The notes beneath the pieces were generated by a model. It was given only the letters and a program-made list of their open reading frames with translations. It made no database searches and was not told the DNA's origin. DNA of 64,000 nt from Francisellaceae bacterium UBA6186. Its GTDB lineage: Bacteria > Pseudomonadota > Gammaproteobacteria > UBA6186 > Azoamicaceae. The stretch lies in NCBI GenBank assembly GCA_002422785.1, contig DITK01000027.1, positions 24,612-88,611 on the forward strand. Direction: 5' to 3'. Positions 28,011 through 38,917 of this stretch are shown piece by piece (position 1 is the stretch's first letter; every line of letters begins with the position of its first letter). A program made the position numbers and the translations under genes.

Positions 28011-30440
28011 ATGAAAGTTATTCAAAAATCCATACTGTTCAATATCAAATGCTTTATTATAAGTTTTTTACTTGGAGTTTGTTTATTACCAATATTTTAT
28101 TATCACAAGATATTTATATGTTTAATTCTATTATTTATTTTATTATATTTTTATTGTTTATATCTTAATTCTCATTCTAAGCAACTTAAGAGCTTATTAC
28201 TGTGGTTAATATTGAATTTGTTTGGCATATTTCTTGGCTTTGGTTGGATATGGCTAAATGAGAATGTTTTTCACCATCAGCGTAGCCTATCTTATTCATT
28301 AGAAGGTAAATTGGTATTAGTTCAAGGAAAAATACTTGAACTAACTTCAATAGAAAGACAATATTTTAAGAAAGCTAGCAAATGTTTACAATTTGATTTG
28401 AAAATACATAAAATTTTTAATCAATCAACAAATCATAAAGTACGTCTTAAATGGGTCGATCCTAACACTACGGTCTTACCAGGAGATTATTGGCAGTTTT
28501 ATGTGCGGCTAAAAAAACCAAGAAATTTTTCGACTAATGGTAGTTTTGACCTGGAAAAACACTTATTTGTGCAGCGTATTGAAATGGTTGGTAATGTTAT
28601 TAAAAGTTCAAATAATATATTAATTAAACATAATAAATTTAGCAGCGTTATAAAAAAAACAAGACAATTTATTATTAATAAAATTAATAATAGTAATTTT
28701 GATGAGCAATTAAAGAATAAAGGTATAATGTTAGCATTAGGTTTGGGACTGAAGAATTATATTGATGTAAAAGATACTATTTTGTTTCAAGATACAGGTA
28801 CTGCACATTTATTATCTATTTCTGGGTTACATATAGGCATTGTAAGTGGTTTAATATTTGTGATTGTTAATTATATGTTTAAGCAGCTATCTAGCATTAG
28901 CAGCTTAGAAAAAGTACCATCAACTATTGTAGCCGCTATTGCTAGTATGGTTGGGGCTACAATTTATGCTAATGTTGCTGGATTAAGTATTGCAACAACC
29001 AGATCCTTGATCATGACTAATTTATATTTCACTGGAATGATATTACGCAAAATTATTGCAACTGATCAAATTTATTTTTTAGCAATAATGGCAACCTTAA
29101 TTATAGATCCTTTTGCTGTCTTAGATATTGGTTTTTGGTTTTCATTTGTAGCGGTTGGTATTTTATTATATAGCTATAAAGGCATTACTAATCAAGAAAA
29201 TTATAAAAAATCCATAATGTGCAATACAATAATTAATTTATTAAAAACCAACTGGCTGATGCTTGTTGGTTTATTGCCAATTAATATCTTATTTTTTAGA
29301 AAAATTTCTCTAATAGCTTACGTAGCTAATTTTGTCGCTGTACCATTGATAAATTTTTTAGTGTTGCCTTGGGTATTGATTGGGTTATTATTGTTATATG
29401 TTAATATAAATATAGCTAAATATTTTTTTGTTTTTGCAGATTATAATTTACAGGTGTTGTTATGGTTGCTAAAATTTTTAGCAACAGTACCATATTCTAC
29501 TATAGAAGTTGTGGAACCTTCTTGGGCGATATTTTTTGTAAGTTGTATTGGCAGTATATTGTTAACAATTCCTAAAGGTTTATTAAATAAATATTTATCG
29601 ATAATTTGTTTTTTACCAATTTTTTTTCGTCATCCAGTATACCCAGAACATGGAGATGTATTTGTATCATTTTTAGATGTCGGTCAAGGATTAGCTACAA
29701 TAATTAAACTTAAAAATCATATTTTGCTATACGATACAGGGCCAAATAATAAAGTAGTACTAAATTATTTAAAAAGTTTAAAATATAAAAGCATAGATCA
29801 AGTAATTATAAGCCATACAGATTTAGATCATATTGGTGGTCTGGAAGACTTAATTATTAATAGTATGGTTAAAAGATTTGCTACTAACATGCCAAATTAT
29901 AAAATAAATAATTTAACAGGAGATTTATGTAAACCAGACTATTCTTGGAAATTAGACGGAGTAGAATTTGAATTTTTACAAATTAACAATAATGATGCCA
30001 ATAAAATTTTAAATAAAAATGACAATAGTTGTGTATTGCAGATGCGTACCAGGCAACATAATGTGTTGTTTACTGGGGACATTAGTCAAAAATTAGAGAA
30101 ATTGTTAATAGCAAAATATTCAAACAAATTAAAATCTGATGTTTTGTTAATTCCACATCATGGCAGCCGAAGTTCATCTTCCGAACAATTTATTAAAATA
30201 GTAGATCCAAAGTATGCAGTTGTTTCTGCTGGGTATATGAATATGTATGGTCATCCTAGAGCTGAGGTTTTGGCTAAATATTTATCTAAAAATATAAAAG
30301 TTTTAAATACTATAAAATACGGTAGCATAGAGTTTAAATTCAAGACGGAAAAGTTAGTTAAATTAAAACAAACAGATTGGGGCGAGACTATTGAATATAA
30401 TTGTTATAGAATAATTAACAGAAATTTTTGGAATTATTAA
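28011..30440 (+). CDS. comEC: DNA uptake channel ComEC/Rec2
   Basis: ComEC carries single-stranded DNA across the inner membrane during natural transformation. The protein (809 residues) has N-terminal helices and a periplasmic OB-like domain (about 80-200). The competence domain follows with HLLSISGLHIGIVSG and multiple helices to about 530. The C-terminal metallo-beta-lactamase domain shows FLDVGQGLATII, the metal motif SHTDLDHIGG and IPHHGSRSS. All key His/Asp residues are present, so it looks intact. ATG 28011 is taken, although no strong ribosome site is visible. Its presence suggests current or recent competence. The nearby pilin-like gene may take part. Confidence 0.93.
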   Translation: MKVIQKSILFNIKCFIISFLLGVCLLPIFYYHKIFICLILLFILLYFYCLYLNSHSKQLKSLLLWLILNLFGIFLGFGWIWLNENVFHHQRSLSYSLEGKLVLVQGKILELTSIERQYFKKASKCLQFDLKIHKIFNQSTNHKVRLKWVDPNTTVLPGDYWQFYVRLKKPRNFSTNGSFDLEKHLFVQRIEMVGNVIKSSNNILIKHNKFSSVIKKTRQFIINKINNSNFDEQLKNKGIMLALGLGLKNYIDVKDTILFQDTGTAHLLSISGLHIGIVSGLIFVIVNYMFKQLSSISSLEKVPSTIVAAIASMVGATIYANVAGLSIATTRSLIMTNLYFTGMILRKIIATDQIYFLAIMATLIIDPFAVLDIGFWFSFVAVGILLYSYKGITNQENYKKSIMCNTIINLLKTNWLMLVGLLPINILFFRKISLIAYVANFVAVPLINFLVLPWVLIGLLLLYVNINIAKYFFVFADYNLQVLLWLLKFLATVPYSTIEVVEPSWAIFFVSCIGSILLTIPKGLLNKYLSIICFLPIFFRHPVYPEHGDVFVSFLDVGQGLATIIKLKNHILLYDTGPNNKVVLNYLKSLKYKSIDQVIISHTDLDHIGGLEDLIINSMVKRFATNMPNYKINNLTGDLCKPDYSWKLDGVEFEFLQINNNDANKILNKNDNSCVLQMRTRQHNVLFTGDISQKLEKLLIAKYSNKLKSDVLLIPHHGSRSSSSEQFIKIVDPKYAVVSAGYMNMYGHPRAEVLAKYLSKNIKVLNTIKYGSIEFKFKTEKLVKLKQTDWGETIEYNCYRIINRNFWNY

Positions 30441-30467
30441 GATCCACTTAATCATTAGTTAAGGCTT

Positions 30468-32288
30468 ATGTATAAAAATAATATATATGATTTTCCTGTA
30501 AATAGCGATAGTATATACAAAAAATTAATAACTATCTTAAAACCATATACTATAGTACTAATCTTTGCCATTTTAAGTTTAATTTGTTCTAAATTAATTG
30601 AAGCAGGTACAATAAAATTTTTATCACCCAAATTATTTGATGAGGTTTTGGTAACTAAAAATTTTAATTCGGTACGTTTTATTTCTATGGCCGCCTTATT
30701 AGCTTTGATATTGCGGGCCACTTTTGGTTTTATTACCAAGTTCTTAATCGGTTATTTAACTAAAAACATTTCTAAAGACTTACGCTCAAAAATTTTAATT
30801 CACATGTTGTGTTTACCAATTAGTTTTTTTAAGCAAAATGCTATTGGTAATTTAATATCTAAAGTTAATTATGATGTAGAGCAAATTACTAGAGCATTAT
30901 CTGATGCGGTACTAGAACTATTAAGTAGTGTAGTCACTATAATATTTTTTATTGGAGTAATGTTAAGTTTTAGTTGGCAAGTAACCATGATGGCTTTACT
31001 TATTTCCCCAATAATTGCTTGGTTTTTGCGTAATGTTAATGCCAGGATTAGAAAATACAGTTCAAGATTACAGAACTCTGTTGGAGATGTTTCACACCTT
31101 ACTCACGAAATCATAGAAGCGTGTCAGGTTATTAGAATATTTGAAGCGATACCGCAAGAAACTAAAAGAATTAATAAATTAATAAATTATAATTTCAAGC
31201 AAGATTTGAAAATAGTATTGGTGTCGGCAATATCAGAATCTATTATGTTGATTACGTTAGGTTCAGTATTTGTGATTTTGATATATATAGCTACGGGTAA
31301 AAGTTTGCAAATTAGTCCTGGTTGTTTTGTTGGTTTGTTTACAGCCATGTTTGGTTTAATAAGACCACTGAAGCAATTATCGGAAATAAATTATGTATTA
31401 GCCAAAGGCTTAGCGGCTGCAGATAGCATCTTTGGATTGTTAGCAACTAAATTAGAAACAAATGATGTATCAAAAAATATTGAGGTACGACCAGAGAGTG
31501 TGGATGTGTTAGAGCGCATTAACACGCCTAGTATGATTAGCTTAAATAATGTTAGTTTTGATTATGGCAATAATACAGTAAACAATACAGCAAATGATAA
31601 TAAAACTATTTTATGTAACATTAGTTTAATCTTCAAAGCAGGACAAACAACTGCGATAGTTGGCAGATCTGGGTCTGGCAAATCTACATTAGTTGGGTTG
31701 TTACCCAGATTTTATCATGTAAGCTCTGGTGAAATTTGCTTGAATGGGATCAATATTAATAATTTAGATTTATATGAATTACGCAAGTATTTTGCTGTAG
31801 TTAATCAAAGAATTATATTGTTAAATGATACTGTAGCTAACAATATAGCATATGGTTGCATGCAAAATGCGACTAGAGAACAAATTTTAGCAGCAGCGGA
31901 GGCGGCTAATGCTATGGAATTTATAGAACAATTACCTAATGGATTAGATACCAGCATTGGCAGTAATGGTAATTTATTATCAGGTGGTCAGCGTCAAAGG
32001 ATATCGATTGCAAGAGCTGTTTTGAAAAATGCTCCGATTTTAATTTTGGATGAAGCAACTAGCGCATTAGATATCAAATCAGAACAACAAATACAATCAG
32101 CTTTAGAAAAATTAATGGTTGGTAAAACTACTATAATAATAGCACATCGCATGTCTACTATAGAACATGCTGATCAGATAGCAGTGCTAGAAAACGGTAG
32201 ATTAGTTGCAGTTGGCAATCATAAAGGATTAATTAAAGATGTATATTATGCTAATTTGCATAATACTGTTATTAATGAATCTTTATGA
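30468..32288 (+). CDS. msbA: Lipid A export ATP-binding/permease MsbA
   Basis: MsbA flips core-lipid A across the inner membrane. The 606-residue half-transporter has six membrane helices (to about residue 330) with LPISFFKQNAIGNLISKVNYD, typical of MsbA. The ATPase domain has Walker A GRSGSGKSTLV, signature LSGGQRQRISIARA, Walker B ILILDEATSALD and switch His in IIAHRMSTIEHAD. It overlaps lpxK by 4 bases (ATGA), the same order as in Escherichia coli, which confirms the assignment. A short insert rich in Asn (about residues 365-380) sits before Walker A. Confidence 0.95.
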   Translation: MYKNNIYDFPVNSDSIYKKLITILKPYTIVLIFAILSLICSKLIEAGTIKFLSPKLFDEVLVTKNFNSVRFISMAALLALILRATFGFITKFLIGYLTKNISKDLRSKILIHMLCLPISFFKQNAIGNLISKVNYDVEQITRALSDAVLELLSSVVTIIFFIGVMLSFSWQVTMMALLISPIIAWFLRNVNARIRKYSSRLQNSVGDVSHLTHEIIEACQVIRIFEAIPQETKRINKLINYNFKQDLKIVLVSAISESIMLITLGSVFVILIYIATGKSLQISPGCFVGLFTAMFGLIRPLKQLSEINYVLAKGLAAADSIFGLLATKLETNDVSKNIEVRPESVDVLERINTPSMISLNNVSFDYGNNTVNNTANDNKTILCNISLIFKAGQTTAIVGRSGSGKSTLVGLLPRFYHVSSGEICLNGININNLDLYELRKYFAVVNQRIILLNDTVANNIAYGCMQNATREQILAAAEAANAMEFIEQLPNGLDTSIGSNGNLLSGGQRQRISIARAVLKNAPILILDEATSALDIKSEQQIQSALEKLMVGKTTIIIAHRMSTIEHADQIAVLENGRLVAVGNHKGLIKDVYYANLHNTVINESL

Positions 32289-33310
32289 GATTGATAAATT
32301 TTTGGTATAGTAAAAAAATAAGTTTTTTTTACTGGATTTTTTATCCCATAGAGATTGTTTATTTAATTATTATTTTATTAAGAAAAAAATTATATCAATA
32401 TAAAATTTTTAAAACTTATAAATTTAATATTCCGGTGATTGTAATTGGTAATTTAACGGTTGGTGGTACTGGTAAAACCCCGGTAGTTATGTATGTTGCC
32501 AATTATTTAAAAAATCAAGGTTTTAAGCCGGCAGTTGTTATGCGTGGTTATAAATCTAAGTATATAAGATCTAATCAAATAGTTACTAAAAATTCTGACC
32601 CCAATTTATGTGGTGATGAACCTGTTCTTGTTGCTAACAATATTGATTGTCCGGTTATAATTGGTAAAAACAGGGTGGCGTCCATTGATTTTTTATTAAA
32701 AAATTTTGATGTTAATATAATTATTTGTGACGATGGACTACAGCATTATAGCGTAGCTCGTGATCTTGAAATTGTGATTATAGATGGAGAACGTTTGTTT
32801 GGTAACGGGCATTGTTTGCCACTTGGGCCGCTTCGTGAAAAAACAACCAGATTAAACACAGTAGATTTAATAATATTTAATAAAATATCAGATAATAACA
32901 GCAATATAAATATAAATAACAAATATATAATAAAGTTGGTTCCAGAAAAAATATATAATTTACTTAATCCCAATATAATTAAAAATCCTGCAGATTTTGA
33001 TTGGGTACATGCGGTATCTGGAATTGGCCATAATCAGAGATTTTTTAGTTTATTAGCAAGCTCTAAGATTAAATCAATTAATCACGAATTCCCTGATCAT
33101 TATCAATATCACGCAAAAGATTTATGTTTTAACGATGATTTGCCAGTTATCATGACCGAAAAAGATGCAGTAAAATGTTTGCAGTTCGCAAAAGATTATT
33201 TTTGGTGTCAAACTGTTAGAATTGAATTTAATGAGGAACTTGCTTTTAACGAATATTTAAATAGTTTTTTTAAAAAATATTTAACAGATAATATAAATAT
33301 AATAAAATAA
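32285..33310 (+). CDS. lpxK: Tetraacyldisaccharide 4'-kinase
   Basis: LpxK phosphorylates the lipid A disaccharide precursor at position 4' on the cytoplasmic face of the inner membrane. The 341-residue protein has an N-terminal membrane-associated helix ([17 protein letters not shown], about residues 18-34) and then P-loop [16 protein letters not shown]. The catalytic and Walker B region is [16 protein letters not shown], and [10 protein letters not shown] follows. It is coupled to msbA by an ATGA overlap. The Trm112-like gene follows after 10 bases, again as in E. coli (msbA-lpxK-ycaR). Confidence 0.95.
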   Translation: MRLINFWYSKKISFFYWIFYPIEIVYLIIILLRKKLYQYKIFKTYKFNIPVIVIGNLTVGGTGKTPVVMYVANYLKNQGFKPAVVMRGYKSKYIRSNQIVTKNSDPNLCGDEPVLVANNIDCPVIIGKNRVASIDFLLKNFDVNIIICDDGLQHYSVARDLEIVIIDGERLFGNGHCLPLGPLREKTTRLNTVDLIIFNKISDNNSNININNKYIIKLVPEKIYNLLNPNIIKNPADFDWVHAVSGIGHNQRFFSLLASSKIKSINHEFPDHYQYHAKDLCFNDDLPVIMTEKDAVKCLQFAKDYFWCQTVRIEFNEELAFNEYLNSFFKKYLTDNINIIK

Positions 33311-33320
33311 GGATAAAAAC

Positions 33321-33491
33321 ATGCTCAATAGTAAATTGTTAGATATTTTAGTATGTCCGATTTGCAAAAATCAGCTTATATATAACAAAACCAATAATGA
33401 ATTAATTTGTAAATTTGACAGATTAGCTTATCCAATTAGAGATGATATTCCAATTATGTTAGAAGATGAGGCGAGGCAAATAGAGGATTAA
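33321..33491 (+). CDS. Trm112-family (YcaR-like) zinc-ribbon protein
   Basis: This 56-residue protein reads [19 protein letters not shown], then [24 protein letters not shown]. That is the UPF0434/Trm112 family pattern, with one CPxCK pair and the conserved [14 protein letters not shown]. The protein may support methyltransferases or act as a small structural partner. Its place after lpxK is conserved in many gammaproteobacteria. The stop codon overlaps the convergent nadK end by 4 bases. The usual second Cys pair is reduced to a single Cys (CKFD), also common in this family. Confidence 0.9.
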   Translation: MLNSKLLDILVCPICKNQLIYNKTNNELICKFDRLAYPIRDDIPIMLEDEARQIED

Positions 33492-34375
33492 TTATTCCAA
33501 CCTAATTTTTCTCTTAAAGTGGCAAAATAATTATAATCTACGGGGTGGATTAATTTTACGTCAGTTGGATATTTATTAATAATAATTTGGTCTCCTGGTT
33601 GTAATATAATGTTTTTTTGACCATCAAAACTTAAACCACAATCTATATTTTTTTCTTGGTTTAATATCTTAAGTTCAATCAAGCTATCTTCGCTAACTAC
33701 TATTGGCCTGGAACTTAAAGTATGTGGGTATAATGGAACTAAAGTCAGGTTTTTTAAAGTTGGGTATAAAATTGGTCCTCCAGCAGATAAAGAATAAGCA
33801 GTCGATCCGGTCGGTGTTGCCACAATTAAGCCGTCAGCTCGCAGTTCTACAACAAATTGATTATTTATAAAAATTTGAAATTCTATCAATTTAGGTATTT
33901 TTCCGTTATACAAAACAATATCGTTGGCAGCTGGATAAGTAATTGTTTTTTGATGATTTCTTTTGATTTCAGCTTGCAACAAATTGCGTTCTTCTTCAAT
34001 AAACTCGCCAGATAAAATTTTAATTAAATTAGATTTGATTTTGTTAAAATTTAAATCTGCTAAAAAACCTAATTTTCCTTTGTGGATACCGAGAATTGGT
34101 ACTTTAGTATCGATAGTTTTTCTGATACAATTTAATAAGCTACCGTCTCCGCCTATAACTATTATTAAATCGCAATTATTTTTTATTGGCGTAGGCTTTT
34201 GTTTTTTGGTAAGAAATTGTTCGCAAGTTACATCAAAAGATAAATTACAATTTTTTTTGTTTAAAATATTTATAATAGTATTGAAAATCTCTTGAATTTC
34301 TATTATATTTTGTTGGCTATTTGAATTTAATAAAATTTTTTTTATAAATAAGTGAATATTTTTGAATTTGCCCAT
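33488..34375 (-). CDS. nadK: NAD kinase
   Basis: NadK makes NADP from NAD and ATP in the cytoplasm. The 295-residue protein shows the family motif [11 protein letters not shown] (GGDG) and [17 protein letters not shown] and [16 protein letters not shown], the NAD-binding region, follow, and then [10 protein letters not shown]. It diverges from grpE with a 47-base gap, and the candidate heat-shock promoter of grpE overlaps the nadK start codon, so the two may affect each other. The same nadK/grpE divergence is known from E. coli. Confidence 0.96.
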   Translation of the reverse strand: MGKFKNIHLFIKKILLNSNSQQNIIEIQEIFNTIINILNKKNCNLSFDVTCEQFLTKKQKPTPIKNNCDLIIVIGGDGSLLNCIRKTIDTKVPILGIHKGKLGFLADLNFNKIKSNLIKILSGEFIEEERNLLQAEIKRNHQKTITYPAANDIVLYNGKIPKLIEFQIFINNQFVVELRADGLIVATPTGSTAYSLSAGGPILYPTLKNLTLVPLYPHTLSSRPIVVSEDSLIELKILNQEKNIDCGLSFDGQKNIILQPGDQIIINKYPTDVKLIHPVDYNYFATLREKLGWNN

Positions 34376-34377
34376 AT
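34352..34377 (+). promoter_or_regulatory. Candidate sigma-32 promoter of grpE
   Basis: GTGAAT, 13 bases, then CCCATAT matches the heat-shock consensus except for the first base of the -35 box. It overlaps the first codons of the divergent nadK and ends about 45 bases before the grpE ATG. The -10 half is identical to that of the clpB candidate (5506-5512). Confidence 0.55.
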
Positions 34378-34422
34378 ATAGATTATAGCAATTACAGTTT
34401 TAATAAAAAGGGTTTTTTGTAT

Positions 34423-34983
34423 ATGAACGAAAATACTGAACTAAAATCAGATCTTGAAGAAAATCTAGATTTAGAACAATTACAGCAAAAAATAACACAA
34501 TTGCAAGAAGAGCTGTTAGTTATGGAAAACAAAGCTGCTAACAACTGGGATATGTTATTGCGTTCTAAAGCAGACGAAGAGAATATTCGCAAACGATCAA
34601 GGCTAGATATAGAAAATGCCCATAAATATGGCATAGAAAAATTTGCCCGTAGTATGTTAAATGTTGTAGATAGTCTAGATCGTGGCATAGAGTCTTCGGC
34701 AGTAGAAAATGCTGAATTTGCAGCAAACGAAATTATGGTCAAAAGCCTAAAAGATGGTATGGAGCTTACTCTTAAACTATTGCTTGATAGTTTAGAGCAA
34801 TTTGGGATTAAAATGCTAAATCCGGTAGGCGAAATGTTTAATCCAAATCAGCATGAAGCTTTGTCTATGCAGGAACAACTAGATGTACTTCCTAATAGTA
34901 TAATCATGGTAGTTCAAAAAGGATTTGTTATTCATGACAGAGTTTTGCGTCCAGCTAGGGTTATTGTAGCTAAAGGGGCTTGA
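34423..34983 (+). CDS. grpE: Nucleotide exchange factor GrpE
   Basis: GrpE releases ADP from DnaK. This 186-residue protein has an acidic N-terminus, a long coiled-coil helix (about residues 15-75, ending ADEENIRKRSRLDIENAHKY) and the C-terminal beta domain. That domain has the family end FNPNQHEALSM, then VVQKGFVIHDRVLRPARVIV. ATG 34423 is chosen because AAAAGGG lies 10 bases before it. A TTG at 34417 is too close to that site. dnaK follows after 78 bases, then dnaJ. Confidence 0.96.
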   Translation: MNENTELKSDLEENLDLEQLQQKITQLQEELLVMENKAANNWDMLLRSKADEENIRKRSRLDIENAHKYGIEKFARSMLNVVDSLDRGIESSAVENAEFAANEIMVKSLKDGMELTLKLLLDSLEQFGIKMLNPVGEMFNPNQHEALSMQEQLDVLPNSIIMVVQKGFVIHDRVLRPARVIVAKGA

Positions 34984-35061
34984 ATTTATTAAGTTCGTAC
35001 TTATCTTTATTGTATAAAATGTTGATAATTTTAAGAAGTAAATAGTTAAATAGGGGTTAAT

Positions 35062-37005
35062 ATGTCAGAAATTATTATTGGTATCGATTTAGGCACTACT
35101 AATTCATGTGTGGCGATATGGGAAGGCACTACTGCAAAAGTTATGACTAACAGTGAAGGCGATAGAACCACTCCTTCTATTGTTGCATATACAGATAGCG
35201 GTGAACAGTTAGTTGGTACCCCGGCAAAAAACCAAAGGGTTACTAATCCAAAAAGAACATTGTTTGCCATTAAAAGACTTATTGGTCGTCGTTATGAAGA
35301 TGAAGTTGTAACTCGTGATAAAGATATAGTGCCTTATGAAATTATTAAAGCTGATAATGGGGATGCTTGGGTAACATTTGATGATAAAAAATTAGCTCCA
35401 CCACAAATTTCTGCAGAAGTATTAATTAAAATGAAAAAAACAGCAGAAGATTATTTAGGTAAGGCAGTTAATGCTGCGGTTATTACTGTCCCTGCTTACT
35501 TTAATGATTCTCAAAGACAGGCTACTAAAGATGCTGGTAGAATTGCAGGTTTAGATGTTAAAAGAATTATTAACGAACCAACCGCTGCAGCTCTTGCTTA
35601 CGGTTTAGATAAACAATCTGGTAATGCTATTATTGCAGTTTATGATTTAGGTGGTGGTACTTTTGATATTTCTATTATAGAAATTGCGGATGTAGATGGA
35701 GAACGTCAATTTGAAGTTTTAGCGACCAACGGAGATACTTTCTTGGGCGGCGAAGACTTTGATATGCGTATTATAGATTATTTAGTTGCTGAGTTTAAAA
35801 AAGAAACCGGTATTAATTTAAAAAATGATTCTATAGCTTTACAACGTTTAAAAGAAGGTGCAGAAAAAGCCAAAATAGAGTTATCTTCTCGTGAGCAGTC
35901 TGATATCAATTTGCCGTATATTACAGCGGATGCAAATGGGCCTAAGCATTTAAATATTAAACTTACTAGAGCTAAATTAGAATCATTAGTAGATGATTTA
36001 GTTATGGGAACTTTAAAGCCTTGCGAAAAAGCATTAAAAGATTCTGGTAAAAGCTTAAACGATATTGCTTCAATCATATTGGTTGGAGGGCAGACTAGAA
36101 TGCCAAAAGTACAACAAATAGTGCAAGATTTCTTTGGTAAAGCTCCAAGAAAAGATGTTAATCCAGATGAAGCCGTGGCGGTTGGGGCTGCTATTCAAGC
36201 TGGAGTCTTATCAGGTAGCGTTAAAGATGTTTTGTTGTTAGATGTGACTCCATTATCTTTAGGTTTAGAGACTATGGGAGGAGTTATGACAAAACTTATT
36301 GATCGCAACACGACTATTCCTACCAAAAAAAATCAAGTGTTTTCAACTGCTAGTGATAATCAAACTGCAGTAACTATTAGAGTTTTCCAAGGTGAAAGAG
36401 AGATGGCATCTGCTAACAAATTATTAGGACAATTTGATTTGCAAGATATCCCGCCAGCACCACGAGGCATGCCACAAGTAGAGGTAAGTTTTGATATTGA
36501 TGCAAATGGGATCTTGCGTGTTTCTGCTAAAGACTTAGCCACTAATAAAGAGCAAAAAATTGAAATTAAAGCATCGAGTGGGTTATCTGAGCAAGAGATT
36601 AATAAAATGGTAAAAGATGCAGAAGCTAATGCGGAAGAAGATCGTAAATTTCATGATTTAGTAACTACTCGTAATCAAGCAGATGCTTTAATTCATGCTA
36701 GCGAAAAAGCAGTAAAAGATGCTGGCGATAAAGTTACCGCTGATGAAAAACAACGTATTTCTGATGCTATTGTTAGTTTGAAAGAAGCACTTAAGGGTAA
36801 TGATAAATCTTTAATTGAAGCGAAAACTAATCAATTACAAGAAGCATCGCATAAACTAGCAGAGCATATGTATAAAGCAGCTACGGAAGCTAATCAACAG
36901 CATACAGCGCAACCTGATAATACTACAGGTAGTGCTGATGCTGAAAAAAACACTGCAAATACCGTAGATGCTGAATTTGAAGAAATTAAAGATGATAAGA
37001 AATAA
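35062..37005 (+). CDS. dnaK: Chaperone DnaK (Hsp70)
   Basis: This Hsp70 chaperone (647 residues, usual about 640) starts with [18 protein letters not shown] and has [30 protein letters not shown] and [13 protein letters not shown] in the ATPase domain. The linker [18 protein letters not shown] is followed by the substrate domain, the helical lid and the usual end [11 protein letters not shown] weak sigma-70 match (TTAAGT, 18 bases, TATAAA at 35013) lies in the 78-base gap after grpE, so it may have its own promoter in addition to read-through from grpE. It works with GrpE, DnaJ and ClpB, all in this window. Confidence 0.98.
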   Translation: MSEIIIGIDLGTTNSCVAIWEGTTAKVMTNSEGDRTTPSIVAYTDSGEQLVGTPAKNQRVTNPKRTLFAIKRLIGRRYEDEVVTRDKDIVPYEIIKADNGDAWVTFDDKKLAPPQISAEVLIKMKKTAEDYLGKAVNAAVITVPAYFNDSQRQATKDAGRIAGLDVKRIINEPTAAALAYGLDKQSGNAIIAVYDLGGGTFDISIIEIADVDGERQFEVLATNGDTFLGGEDFDMRIIDYLVAEFKKETGINLKNDSIALQRLKEGAEKAKIELSSREQSDINLPYITADANGPKHLNIKLTRAKLESLVDDLVMGTLKPCEKALKDSGKSLNDIASIILVGGQTRMPKVQQIVQDFFGKAPRKDVNPDEAVAVGAAIQAGVLSGSVKDVLLLDVTPLSLGLETMGGVMTKLIDRNTTIPTKKNQVFSTASDNQTAVTIRVFQGEREMASANKLLGQFDLQDIPPAPRGMPQVEVSFDIDANGILRVSAKDLATNKEQKIEIKASSGLSEQEINKMVKDAEANAEEDRKFHDLVTTRNQADALIHASEKAVKDAGDKVTADEKQRISDAIVSLKEALKGNDKSLIEAKTNQLQEASHKLAEHMYKAATEANQQHTAQPDNTTGSADAEKNTANTVDAEFEEIKDDKK

Positions 37006-37006
37006 G

Positions 37007-38167
37007 ATGTCACAGAAAAAACAAGATTACTATGCTGTACTGGGCGTTGGCAAAGGTGCTAGTGATGATGAAATAAAAAAAGCTTATCGAAAGATGGCTA
37101 TGAAACATCACCCAGATAGAAATCCTGGAAATAAATCTTCTGAAGATCAGTTTAAAACACTACAGCAAGCTTACGAAGTATTGTCTGATCCACAGAAAAG
37201 GCAAGTATACGATGCATATGGGCATGAAGGAGTTGATGCTGCTAGGGGTTATGGCGGTGGGTCGGCTCATCATGCTGGACAAAATACTAATTTTGATGAT
37301 TTGTTTGGCAATGTTTTTGGGGATATTTTTGGTTCTAGGCAAGGTGGATTTGGTGGCGGCGAGCGGCCATCCCAAGTAAGAAAAGGCTCAGATTTACGTT
37401 ATTTTGCTGATTTGTCTCTAGAAGATGCTATTCACGGCACTAATATCACTATAAAACTTAATGTTCCTGTAGCTTGTAAGTTATGTAATGGTAGTGGTGT
37501 TAAAGATGGTGCCAAGCCTGCTACATGCAGCACTTGTCATGGGCAAGGACAGGTGCGCATGCAGCAAGGTTTTTTCTCTATCCAACAAAGTTGTCCACAT
37601 TGCGCTGGTTCTGGCACGATAATCGTTGATCATTGTAAACAATGTCGCGGAAATGGCAGAACTGATGAAAGCAAGACTTTATCGGTTAAAATTCCTCCTG
37701 GAGTAGATAATGGCGATAAAATTCGTTTGCAGGGAGAAGGTGAAGCGGGGTTTCGTGGTGGCAAATCAGGTGATTTATATGTGCAAATCAGAGTCAAAGA
37801 ACATAGTGTTTTCAAAAGAGAAAATAATAATTTGCATTGCCAAGTGCCGATTAGCTTCTCTTTATCGGCACTTGGTGGCGAGGTTGATGTTCCAACATTT
37901 ACAGGTCCAGTTAAATTAAAAATTCCAAGTGAAACACAAACTGGTAAAGTATTTCGTTTGCGTGGCAAGGGGGTAACTACAGTACGTAAAGAAGCTCCTG
38001 GTGATTTATTTTGCGAAATATCGGTTGAAACTCCGGTAAACCTTAATAAAGAGCAAAAAGAATTATTGCAAAAATTTGAAGAAAGTATTAAAAATTCAAG
38101 TAATAAGCATAATCCTTTAGCGCAATCTTGGATGCAAATGGTTGCTAATTTATTTAAAGAAACTTGA
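37007..38167 (+). CDS. dnaJ: Chaperone DnaJ (Hsp40)
   Basis: DnaJ delivers substrates to DnaK and stimulates its ATPase. This 386-residue protein has a J-domain with the HPD motif (KHHPDRNPG), a Gly/Phe-rich stretch (about residues 75-125) and four zinc-binding CxxCxGxG repeats. These start [24 protein letters not shown] and CKQCRGNG. Two C-terminal beta domains follow. The start is ATG 37007, one base after the dnaK stop; a longer frame from 36968 runs into dnaK and is rejected. dapB starts 3 bases after the stop. Confidence 0.97.
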   Translation: MSQKKQDYYAVLGVGKGASDDEIKKAYRKMAMKHHPDRNPGNKSSEDQFKTLQQAYEVLSDPQKRQVYDAYGHEGVDAARGYGGGSAHHAGQNTNFDDLFGNVFGDIFGSRQGGFGGGERPSQVRKGSDLRYFADLSLEDAIHGTNITIKLNVPVACKLCNGSGVKDGAKPATCSTCHGQGQVRMQQGFFSIQQSCPHCAGSGTIIVDHCKQCRGNGRTDESKTLSVKIPPGVDNGDKIRLQGEGEAGFRGGKSGDLYVQIRVKEHSVFKRENNNLHCQVPISFSLSALGGEVDVPTFTGPVKLKIPSETQTGKVFRLRGKGVTTVRKEAPGDLFCEISVETPVNLNKEQKELLQKFEESIKNSSNKHNPLAQSWMQMVANLFKET

Positions 38168-38170
38168 TGT

Positions 38171-38917
38171 ATGTCAATTAAAATTGCATTAAGTGGTGCT
38201 AATGGTAGGATGGGTAAATCAATAGTTAAAGTTGCTAGTTGTAATTCAGAGTTTGATATATCTGTAAAACTAATTAAGCCTGATTATGAAAACAAAAAAA
38301 GTAATTTACCAAATATTCTTAAAACAATAGATGTATTTATAGATTTTTCGACAACTACTGCTTGTTTGGAATATTTAAAAATATGTAAACAATTAAAAAT
38401 TCCTATGGTTATTGGTACCACAGGTTTTACTGTACCTCAAATCAAAAAAATTTCTAATGTAGCGAAACATATTCCCATAATGTTATCGCCTAATATGAGT
38501 GTTGGGGCTAATATTTGTCAATATTTGTTAGCTTGTTTAAGTAAATTATTAGAAAAAAATCAACAAGCCAAAACAACTATTGTTATTAAAGAGGTGCATC
38601 ATAAAAATAAACGAGACTCTCCATCAGGAACAGCTTTAAGAATGGCAGATATAATTAAAAATAATTTTTCTTATCATAACAATATAATAAAATTTGTTAG
38701 TAATAGAATTGGTCAAGTTAAAGGACGACATCAGGTAAATTTTAGTAACAAATTTGAAGAAATCTCGATTAAGCATAATGTTAAAAATCGCAGTGTGTTT
38801 GCAGCTGGTTCGTTGTTAGCGGCCAAGTGGCTAATTAAACAAAAATCAAACAAGTTGTATAATTTTTTAGATATAGTAAATTTTAAAGAAATTTTAGCCA
38901 AGGAGATATTATTTTAA
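38171..38917 (+). CDS. dapB: 4-hydroxy-tetrahydrodipicolinate reductase
   Basis: DapB reduces the dihydrodipicolinate precursor in the lysine/meso-diaminopimelate pathway, which feeds peptidoglycan. The 248-residue protein begins with the NAD(P) motif KIALSGANGRMGKSIVKV. It has VIGTTGF and the substrate region SPNMSVGANI, the catalytic EVHHKNKRDSPSGTALRMA, and ends without unusual features. It is slightly shorter than average (about 265-270) because of a short middle segment. Its stop overlaps the next start by one base (TAATG), so it is coupled to the AGCS symporter. Keeping dapB, mpl and mrdA indicates a working cell wall. Confidence 0.94.
   Translation: MSIKIALSGANGRMGKSIVKVASCNSEFDISVKLIKPDYENKKSNLPNILKTIDVFIDFSTTTACLEYLKICKQLKIPMVIGTTGFTVPQIKKISNVAKHIPIMLSPNMSVGANICQYLLACLSKLLEKNQQAKTTIVIKEVHHKNKRDSPSGTALRMADIIKNNFSYHNNIIKFVSNRIGQVKGRHQVNFSNKFEEISIKHNVKNRSVFAAGSLLAAKWLIKQKSNKLYNFLDIVNFKEILAKEILF

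Noticed and set aside
28011..28168. Alternative 84-codon frame (27914-28168) over the lolD/comEC junction
   Set aside because: It overlaps both real genes in another frame and has no ribosome site or motif.
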